Origin: a virus
Virus record (IMG/VR): IMGVR_UViG_3300025286_000176
Location: 1 to 20,601 of that record
Length of the DNA: 20,601 nt
Direction: 5' to 3' (one strand)
Shown here: positions 1-6,426 of the stretch, piece after piece
Position numbering within the stretch: the first letter of the stretch is position 1
Layout of the letters: every line of letters starts with the position of its first letter
The notes under the pieces: model-generated
The model's input: the letters and a program-made list of their open reading frames with translations, nothing else
Database searches by the model: none
What the model was told of the DNA's origin: nothing
Position numbers and translations under genes: made by a program

Positions 1-50
1 ACCCACCCCAGCATTGTAGCCCCACCCACTTTTACGTCCCCCCAGTTCAT
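1..50 (-). CDS. Unknown protein, N-terminal fragment (runs off left edge)
   Basis: An ATG overlaps the stop of the preceding 99-residue gene as ATGA, the coupling seen at other junctions here. Sixteen codons are visible before the window ends (MNWGDVKVGGATMLGW), with no stop. Too little is present to assign a family; its position suggests another tail-end or post-fibre gene. The start is supported by the 4-base overlap and the unbroken frame only. Confidence 0.45.
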   Translation of the reverse strand, partial: MNWGDVKVGGATMLGW

Positions 51-346
51 CCCTTCTTAAGTCCCATCTCATTAAGGCATAACCCTCCAATAAAATCCTT
101 GTCCGACTTGGTGGACTTCTTCCACTTGTCCCAGGTTTCTCCCACCAAATTTATCCTCTGGCTTAATATGGGAACTGAGTTGCGCTTGGTTAATGTTTGC
201 GCCCCTTCACCCTCTCCCACCGTCCAGGTTTTAACCGAAAAACCCGTTGCCTCAAACGTCATGCCAAATTCGTGGGACCCCACCAGTTGCACCTGAACCA
301 CGTTAACGGGCAAGTCCCTGGTTGCCTTGGTTTTAATCTCAAACAT
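47..346 (-). CDS. Small protein of unknown function, paralogue of its upstream neighbour
   Basis: A 99-residue soluble protein with no signal peptide or membrane segment. It aligns end to end with the 108-residue product at 356-682. Both start M-x-E-(I/V)-x-T-K, share an EF-x-M-x-F core, a GEG turn, two spaced tryptophans (W-x-x-W) and a C-terminal S-D-x-D-(F/Y)-I segment ending in x-G-L. By eye identity is roughly a quarter. The two genes are adjacent, 9 bases apart. I do not recognise the family; the position after the fibre genes fits a tail accessory or fibre-associated protein, which is inference only. Its base composition looks like the tail genes at 5-13 kb rather than like the fibre gene. 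Confidence 0.75.
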   Translation of the reverse strand: MFEIKTKATRDLPVNVVQVQLVGSHEFGMTFEATGFSVKTWTVGEGEGAQTLTKRNSVPILSQRINLVGETWDKWKKSTKSDKDFIGGLCLNEMGLKKG

Positions 347-355
347 TAAACGGCA

Positions 356-682
356 TCAGTCTCCCGGGGACGGTGCTTCTGGTTCCGCTGCAACAACCGT
401 CTCATCCCGCTCAAGCCCAAGCTGGGCCAGTGCTAGATTGGCGATGTAATCAGCATCGCTCGGTGCTGCGCCGGGAACCCAGCCAGACCAAGCCGCACCG
501 GATACCAATAACAACGTCGAGACGATGGGATTGTTGCCCCACACATCGTTGCCTTCGCCGTCCGTATATTTGCCCCAGCCCACAATGCTGAATTGCATCG
601 AGAACTCAGCCGCGCTGTTCAAGCTGATGGCTACCTTCGAGACATTCAGCCCCGCCTTCGGTTTTGTTGGTACTTCTATCAT
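356..682 (-). CDS. Small protein of unknown function, paralogue of the 99-residue neighbour
   Basis: A 108-residue protein starting MIEVPTKPKAG at an ATG 6 bases past the previous stop. It shares the whole-length pattern of the 99-residue product next door (EF-M-F core, GEG, W-x-x-W, S-D-x-D) and adds a short acidic, proline-containing tail of about 15 residues. No SD sequence is evident, so translation is probably coupled to the 211-residue gene upstream. Function unknown. The pair may come from tandem duplication, or from recombination that left one resident and one incoming version of the same gene. Confidence 0.75.
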   Translation of the reverse strand: MIEVPTKPKAGLNVSKVAISLNSAAEFSMQFSIVGWGKYTDGEGNDVWGNNPIVSTLLLVSGAAWSGWVPGAAPSDADYIANLALAQLGLERDETVVAAEPEAPSPGD

Positions 683-688
683 ATCAAA

Positions 689-1324
689 TTATTCTGCTGT
701 ATCCTTCCAAGCGACCTTCTCCACAACGGATTCGGCTCGCGTGATTACCGTCTCGCTCTTTTCTTCAACCGCTTCAACGGCTGGGCTGACCTCGTAAGAT
801 TCCATCACCGGCACTTCGTGTTCGCCAATCTCCTCACCGGCATCGTTGTAAAGTTTGTGCTTCGTGACTTGCGGAGTGCTGACCGTGTTCGTGACTGTCT
901 CGGTTGTGGTCTTCTCGACGAACTTGCCGTCCACCTCGACGATTTCAGTCGTGGAGACTTCGCTTTCTTCTTCGCTTTCAACAACCACTTGACGCTCGCC
1001 CATAACCGCATCAGCGGCGGGAACGGCGGCTTGAGTGATTCGTTCCTCGCTGATTTCCTCCAGCTTGCAACCGGCGGCAATCCACTTCTCGAAAGTCTCT
1101 AGGTCGGCATTGTAGCAGTCGGCGGTTGGATACATATTGCGAAGCACTTCGCGCTTGTAGAAATCCTCGCGGCCATCGACATACGCTTGCAAGTCATCGC
1201 CTTCCAAGTCTGCCGGTGCGGTGTGAACGAAGTTGCACTTGTCACCGTCTGCCTCAACGACAATCCATATGTTTTGGAATGACTTGCCGCTCGGCTTTTC
1301 TGTTTTGCTAATTGTGATTGCCAT
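689..1324 (-). CDS. Unknown protein after the tail fibre (possible fibre accessory or chaperone)
   Basis: A 211-residue product. I take the start at the ATG of MAITISKTEKPSG, which lies just after the fibre stop (TAAGACAATG); a longer reading would run back into the fibre gene. The N-terminal half is a compact-looking, mixed-composition domain (SFQNIWIVVEADGDKCNF, then DFYKREVLRNMYPTADCYNA). The C-terminal half, from about residue 115, is rich in Glu, Val and Thr, with a TTTETVTNTVSTPQ segment, and looks extended or repetitive. There is no membrane segment. Genes directly behind a fibre often encode fibre assembly chaperones, but I see no known chaperone motif, so that role is only positional inference. 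Confidence 0.7.
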   Translation of the reverse strand: MAITISKTEKPSGKSFQNIWIVVEADGDKCNFVHTAPADLEGDDLQAYVDGREDFYKREVLRNMYPTADCYNADLETFEKWIAAGCKLEEISEERITQAAVPAADAVMGERQVVVESEEESEVSTTEIVEVDGKFVEKTTTETVTNTVSTPQVTKHKLYNDAGEEIGEHEVPVMESYEVSPAVEAVEEKSETVITRAESVVEKVAWKDTAE

Positions 1325-1328
1325 TGTC

Positions 1329-4300
1329 TTATTGAAGTTGAACGCCGTGGTATTGCATCGAAAGTTCGTTCCAAGTGCCTTGCGGTGTGAATGATAAATG
1401 TGTATCCGATTCCAACGGAACCCAACCCGCATTTGCATTCTGCACATTGGCAACTTGCGAAAGACTCTTCAGTGCTGAGTCCTCCACAAGTAGGTACTGC
1501 TCCACCACCGCATTGCTACCGGCGTAAATTATATCGACCGCTTTTGCACCTTTGGGAAGTTTGCCATTTGTATCAACCTCCACGTTCAAATCTTCCGCCG
1601 ACGAAATAGTAGCGGCGATTTGCGAAGTGACTTTTGTATCCAACCAAACAATCTCCCCCATCGGTCGCGAATAATTCCCCGCGCCGATTGCGCTGCCGAA
1701 TACGAGGCACACTTGGGAGACGTAAAATGTTTCAGCCGTTGCGCCCGATTTTGCGATTTGAAAAGTTGCACCTGCGGATGTTGATATGGTCTTGGTACAC
1801 TCAAGCCAAGTCCAAGTGTTTTGTGCAACCGTTTGGGTCGAGTCAGATGTTCCACCGTCATCAATCCGCAATAAGACTTCCGGTGTGGCGAGAGTTGAAT
1901 ACACCCACGCGCCAAATGTTACTGTTTTGCCAGCGAAACGCGCGATATGTAGTGGGTCAGCGGAAACGGTCGGCCAATGAGTCTGCCAAAGTGTTTCGCT
2001 ACCGACGCCTTTTAGCGAATAAAATGAACCGTCTTTGGTGAGAGTCGCATCGTTGTGCTGTCTGTATAAATCGCAGCTCCCGCGCCGCGCCCACCCATCT
2101 GGCCCAGCAGTTCCCGACACAATCCCCGGCGTGACTTCTTTGAGTGTGAAGTTTTTCAACTCAACATTGCTGCCGCTCATATTGTTGCTGACTTTAATAT
2201 ATGCCGCTGCCGCTGCGCCGGTCGCTTCAAAAACCCAAGTATGCGTGACGAAACTGCTCGTGGTCGTAAATGTGGGACTGCTACCGTTGGCTGAACCGCT
2301 GTAATACCAATGGAAATAGAGAGGTTGACTCGATGCTGTGCCGTCTTTCACATCAAGTGAAAATTCGTAAAGTTTACCAGTGGTCAGCGCGGAGAACGTG
2401 GTTTCGATGCTTTGATTTGTTGCGCTAGTAGCTAACTCATAGTGGTCGGTGTCAAATGCCAAAGTCGCGCTGGCGGAACCTGTCCAGTCGCCCGTATCGT
2501 CGGATGCCATTGTATCTGCATCAACAGTCGCAACATCCTCCAGCGTCGAGTTACTCCAAACGTCGAAGCCGGAGTTGGTCAGCAAGTTTTCTTTGAGGAC
2601 GCCGTTGGTTTCGTAAACGCCGCCACTCGGAGTTATTGTGAAGCGAGTTCCGTTGGTTCCAGCATTTTTCGTCTGAAACAATAGCGCACCACTGTTGTCG
2701 GCCCCTTGCCTATTGCCCAATATTGTGGCTATCTGTCCACCCGACCCACCAACATTCCAAAAAGCAATTCTCCCGACTGCATCGTCGGCGGTAACTTCTG
2801 AACCAACCAACTCAAGCGCACTTCGATAATTGTCAGCAGTCCCATCTCCAATGGTCAGCGCAATTGAACTTGCTGTGCGGTTGACTGATGCCGTGCCAAC
2901 CCCCAAGTTGCCGCCGCTCTCCATCAACAACATATCGGCGGCGTCTCGTATTGTGAAAGAACTCCCACCCCGTGCGGCATCAACAATGTGGAAATAAGAG
3001 TTTTCTTGTACTCCTACCGTCCATTTGGTGACGCTATTATCTTGAAAAATAACTTCAGAGCGTTCCCGACCAACATTGTCGGTATTGCTGTTAATAATTA
3101 AAGCTGCGTTGTCTGTGTTAGATTCAATCTCTGCGTTTACTGCACCAGAACGATAAATATGCAACGCCTCACTTGGCGTCACGCCAATCCCCACGTTGCC
3201 AGCCGAGTCGATGGTGACTTTGGCGGCAGACGATGAATCGTAAAAGTTGGCAATGTTGTTGCCACTCGCCCCAACAACCATCAAAGCCGTTGTGCCCGCT
3301 AGTCCTACCGTGTGAAATGTTCCTGCGGGAGCCGTATTCACTCCCACTTTGCCAACTGAATCAATCTCCATCCGTTGCACCAGCGTGTTATCCAGAGACG
3401 TAAAAAATTGCATCGTTGCGTCTGCTTGTGCAGCCGAACCATAAGGCGCATCTGCATCCATCAGAATCGCGCCAGCGTTCAGCGTGTTGGCAATGTGGAA
3501 CTTTATCCCAACACCTTCTGAACCACCGGCATTGTTGTTCCGAATGACCAACGGGTAAACGTCACCAGATGTTGACTCATTTATGTCCAGCAATGTGGTT
3601 GGCGTAACTCCCGCCGCCAAACCAATACCAACCAACGGAGTCGTGCCGCCGACTGCCAGCTTGTTCGTGTTGACTTGCTCAATCGGCGTGACTTGCACCA
3701 CACCCGTTGCAGACGAAGTGCCGTCTGCCGCACCAGCGCGGTCTTGCACTTGGTCAGATTGGGTCGGGTTTGCGAACGCTAGGTCGTAGTCGCTGACCAC
3801 TCCGATTTCGACGATTTCATTGTCTACGCTTGATGCGTCAAATTGAATTGTTGCCGCATCTCCTGTGGACGCATAAATATACAAATATCCGTTTAGCGAA
3901 GATTCAGCGACGAAATCAAAAACATTGGTCGTTGATGCAACAAGCGTTCCGACTTCCGTATAGCCAGAAGCATAGGTGTATGCTTTGAATGTGGTTCCCG
4001 AAATAGTGCCGGTTCGCATCACAACTCGGTATCTATTCCCAGCCGTAAGTCCGGCATTGTAATACATACCTGTGTTCGCCCCGGAGGTGCTAAACTGCAA
4101 TACTTTGCTAGAAACAGTCAACGATGTGGCTGAATGGCCCGTCCACGCATAAGCGGAATTGAAAGCGGCTAGATTAGCAACATCCGTTCCCCAATCTTGG
4201 TCAACGGAAGCAGCAATCTTGTTCGTCTGACTCCCATACTGGTCGGCAAACGGCACGGTAGCGTTCTCGTAGCTCGCCGTGACCTCCGCTGCGGTCAGCG

Positions 4301-4955
4301 TCTTGTTCCAGAATCTTGTGCGATACAGAGTGCCGTCGAAGAAATAGCCAGACGCATCGTAGCGTGTGCCGATTCTAGCATCTGCACAATCGTCAATGTC
4401 CGATATTGCACCTAATGTCGCAGTACCGACTTGATTTCCATTGTCGTAAGCAATTGCAGAAGTGCCGTCCACCGTTACAACAAGATGGTGAACTTTTAAA
4501 TCATCAAGAAAAGTCGCACCTGTGAACTTGCGCTCGTCGGTGTCGTAAATCGCCAGCACACCATCAATTGATGTCAAGGCGAACCTACCGCCATTTCCGA
4601 AATCGACGATGTAGGCATAGTCCGATGCCGGTATCGAATCCGCTTGTATGATTAACTCGAAACTGAACTTCGTTCCCAAGTCGGGCGGCGATGCAATGTC
4701 GATGTTGCCAGCCGCACCGTCGAAGTGGAGGCCCGTGCCATCTATGCCAGCCAATCCGCTTGCAACGGGTATGCCGTCAACCTCCAGCTTCAGGTTGTTG
4801 CTTGCGTCCTCGCGTATCTCGACCTTACTTGTGCCGGTAGACGCTTGCCACTCCATCACATCCGAACTCGCACCATCGGATTTGATGATTGGCTCGTTTT
4901 CCGTGGTCGTGCCGGTGGCACTAATTGTTTTTTTGTAGAGTTGAAAATTAGACAT
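1329..4955 (-). CDS. Large tail fibre / receptor-binding protein with LamG-like and jelly-roll modules
   Basis: A 1208-residue protein, the largest here, likely a trimeric fibre contacting cell-surface glycans. Residues 1-60 look like an attachment and collagen-like-free N-terminus. Residues about 75-235 form a LamG/concanavalin-type domain, with the typical end TLYRTRFWNKTLTAAEV. Residues about 255-390 look like a carbohydrate-binding jelly roll. Residues about 430-780 hold fibre repeats built on a G-x-V-G-(I/V) unit (SVGKVGVNTAP, SAGNVGIGVTP, GGNLGVGTASV). From NSGFDVWSN (about 794) to about 1080 come further CBM4/9-like sandwich modules, then a terminal domain of about 110 residues. I see no S74-type intramolecular chaperone at the end. 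The start directly follows the 104-residue gene (TAAAACTAATG) with no clear SD. Base composition differs visibly from the genes to its right. Family-level role is fairly sure; the ligand is unknown. Confidence 0.85.
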   Translation of the reverse strand: MSNFQLYKKTISATGTTTENEPIIKSDGASSDVMEWQASTGTSKVEIREDASNNLKLEVDGIPVASGLAGIDGTGLHFDGAAGNIDIASPPDLGTKFSFELIIQADSIPASDYAYIVDFGNGGRFALTSIDGVLAIYDTDERKFTGATFLDDLKVHHLVVTVDGTSAIAYDNGNQVGTATLGAISDIDDCADARIGTRYDASGYFFDGTLYRTRFWNKTLTAAEVTASYENATVPFADQYGSQTNKIAASVDQDWGTDVANLAAFNSAYAWTGHSATSLTVSSKVLQFSTSGANTGMYYNAGLTAGNRYRVVMRTGTISGTTFKAYTYASGYTEVGTLVASTTNVFDFVAESSLNGYLYIYASTGDAATIQFDASSVDNEIVEIGVVSDYDLAFANPTQSDQVQDRAGAADGTSSATGVVQVTPIEQVNTNKLAVGGTTPLVGIGLAAGVTPTTLLDINESTSGDVYPLVIRNNNAGGSEGVGIKFHIANTLNAGAILMDADAPYGSAAQADATMQFFTSLDNTLVQRMEIDSVGKVGVNTAPAGTFHTVGLAGTTALMVVGASGNNIANFYDSSSAAKVTIDSAGNVGIGVTPSEALHIYRSGAVNAEIESNTDNAALIINSNTDNVGRERSEVIFQDNSVTKWTVGVQENSYFHIVDAARGGSSFTIRDAADMLLMESGGNLGVGTASVNRTASSIALTIGDGTADNYRSALELVGSEVTADDAVGRIAFWNVGGSGGQIATILGNRQGADNSGALLFQTKNAGTNGTRFTITPSGGVYETNGVLKENLLTNSGFDVWSNSTLEDVATVDADTMASDDTGDWTGSASATLAFDTDHYELATSATNQSIETTFSALTTGKLYEFSLDVKDGTASSQPLYFHWYYSGSANGSSPTFTTTSSFVTHTWVFEATGAAAAAYIKVSNNMSGSNVELKNFTLKEVTPGIVSGTAGPDGWARRGSCDLYRQHNDATLTKDGSFYSLKGVGSETLWQTHWPTVSADPLHIARFAGKTVTFGAWVYSTLATPEVLLRIDDGGTSDSTQTVAQNTWTWLECTKTISTSAGATFQIAKSGATAETFYVSQVCLVFGSAIGAGNYSRPMGEIVWLDTKVTSQIAATISSAEDLNVEVDTNGKLPKGAKAVDIIYAGSNAVVEQYLLVEDSALKSLSQVANVQNANAGWVPLESDTHLSFTPQGTWNELSMQYHGVQLQ

Positions 4956-4960
4956 TAGTT

Positions 4961-5275
4961 TTAGCCATAAGGTGAATAGTCAATTGCAACAAAGCCACAC
5001 CCATCCCCGGCAGTGACGTTGCAAATTTCCCATTGTGCCAAAGTGAACTCCTCCCCGTTGGGTCCGGTGATGCTCAACACGTCCCCGGGTTCCAGGGGTA
5101 TCTTGACCGTTCCCCCCACCTTCCGTAGGTACACCGTCCCGGCGTTTTCCGTTTCGCTTGCCTTGTGGGCCACCACAATGAGTGTATCCGCCTGAACAGT
5201 GCTTGCCCCGAGTGCCGTGTTAGAATCAGCCCCAGCTGCCGTTATGTAACCATCCGTTATGCTAATCTCCGCCAT
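4961..5275 (-). CDS. Small decoration-like structural protein (stand-alone copy of a duplicated domain)
   Basis: A 104-residue beta-rich protein (TVYLRKVGGTVKIPLEPGDV core) with no membrane segment. It is about 50% identical by eye over some 91 residues to the N-terminal half of the 214-residue protein at 13921-14565, sharing DGYIT, ADSNT, VYLR-VGG-VKIP, PG-VL and QWEI-N-TA-DGCG. The motif VYLR..L.PGD resembles the small beta-sandwich proteins that many phages encode near capsid or neck genes. It has one of the few strong SD sequences in the window (AAGGAG, 11 bases before the ATG), so it may be made in quantity. Decoration, neck or tail ornament are all possible; the exact role is unknown. 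Confidence 0.75.
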   Translation of the reverse strand: MAEISITDGYITAAGADSNTALGASTVQADTLIVVAHKASETENAGTVYLRKVGGTVKIPLEPGDVLSITGPNGEEFTLAQWEICNVTAGDGCGFVAIDYSPYG

Positions 5276-5286
5276 GTCTTTATCTT

Positions 5287-5292
5287 CTCCTT
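5287..5292 (-). promoter_or_regulatory. Strong ribosome binding site for the 104-residue gene
   Basis: Reads AAGGAG on the minus strand, 11 bases before the ATG at 5275. It stands out because most genes in this window have no recognisable SD and rely on overlap with the gene before. Confidence 0.7.
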
Positions 5293-5310
5293 AAAATTGT
5301 CTGTTTCAAA

Positions 5311-6390
5311 TTATTCGGCCCCACTTGTGTCCCGGGCACTCATCACGGACCACACATTGTCGTCTCCGTCATAAATCAACTGGACCATTCCGTCCCCGGT
5401 TATCACCAGTGCGGAGTCATTAATCTTAATGTCATCACCACTGGTGGCGGAGGCATCGTCGTTGAAGGTCAGGGTTTGGCTTGAGGAATAGGCGTTGACG
5501 TAAATGTTTAAAAAGTACCCGTCCACCCCCCCCGCAATGCCGCTTATGGTTGCGTTACCAGTAAAGCCGGAGTTGTCTAAACGGATGAAACTGGAGTTGC
5601 CCAGGGCCAGGGAATCCATGGTGGCGGACCCGGTAACGGTTGTTTTGTCAATTTGAATGTAGCCGGCGGCACTTGTGCTGTTCCCGGTGCCGCTCTTAAT
5701 GCCGTCTGCCTTTACCGTCACCGTCTTTTGAATGGGTGTCCGGGCAATGGAGGTGCCGGTTATCTCAATCTCCAAAGTTGCCGTGGCACTTGCCACCGGG
5801 CTGGAGTCTCCCAGGAGGAGGGTGTTGTTTACCCCTGCCGTGTTGAGGTCCAACGTGCCTTGGTGGAATGTCTCCCAATCCACCCGGCAAGTCCCTCCCG
5901 AGGTTGTGCTGGCCACCACAAAATCCGTTAGGCTTAAGGCCGAGTCCGACTTGGTGGCATAAATCCCTCTATCCTTAACGGCCAATGCGGTAATGGCACC
6001 ACTTGCCACACCTTTAACCACCAAAACGGGGTCCTCGGTTGCGGACCCGGTGGGGGGTTTTAACTCGTCGTTGAGCGTGTAACCGGTGCCTCCTGCCACG
6101 GGTTTGGCTGCCCCCACCCGGTATTTTCGGGAGAGGGTGGCACTGGAATAGGCAGTTGCCGTGGTTGCCGAGGAGGGTGATACCAGGCCAATCTTAACCG
6201 TTAGATTATCGGAGAGAGTGGTAAACTGTGAGGAAAACCCACCGGACTCATCCGGGACCAACAAGTAAACCTCCACCGGTATCTGGTCTCCCTGGATAAA
6301 ATCCGGGAGGGTTAACGGGGTAGAGTCAACTGCCGATGTAACCAGTTCATCGTTTTGAAGGTCAACAAAGAGCTTTAACAGGTTCGCCAC
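5311..6390 (-). CDS. Tail fibre or baseplate protein with N-terminal docking and C-terminal fibre-tip-like domain
   Basis: A 359-residue protein starting at GTG (VANLLKLFVDLQND read with Met). Residues 1-100 (LFVDL, then LTLPDFIQGDQIPVEVYLL) resemble the BppU-type baseplate/fibre docking domain found at the start of many phage fibres. Residues about 97-150 carry the GGTGYTLNDEL...GAITALAVKDRGIYA pattern, a fibre repeat common in phage tail proteins. The rest is Ser/Thr/Ala/Gly-rich beta structure ending in a segment (SGDDIKIN, then YDGDDNVWSVMSA) typical of fibre-tip domains. It follows the 928-residue gene after a 36-base gap and precedes the decoration-like gene. Probably a second, shorter fibre or the adaptor for the large fibre; that distinction is inference. 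Confidence 0.7.
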   Translation of the reverse strand: MANLLKLFVDLQNDELVTSAVDSTPLTLPDFIQGDQIPVEVYLLVPDESGGFSSQFTTLSDNLTVKIGLVSPSSATTATAYSSATLSRKYRVGAAKPVAGGTGYTLNDELKPPTGSATEDPVLVVKGVASGAITALAVKDRGIYATKSDSALSLTDFVVASTTSGGTCRVDWETFHQGTLDLNTAGVNNTLLLGDSSPVASATATLEIEITGTSIARTPIQKTVTVKADGIKSGTGNSTSAAGYIQIDKTTVTGSATMDSLALGNSSFIRLDNSGFTGNATISGIAGGVDGYFLNIYVNAYSSSQTLTFNDDASATSGDDIKINDSALVITGDGMVQLIYDGDDNVWSVMSARDTSGAE

Positions 6391-6426
6391 GGGTGGATTG
6401 TGCCAAAGATTTTCGGGGTTTCAAAT

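Noticed and set aside
593-1102. Plus-strand open frame of 169 codons
   Set aside because: Antisense to two supported minus-strand genes, with low-plausibility composition and no ribosome site.
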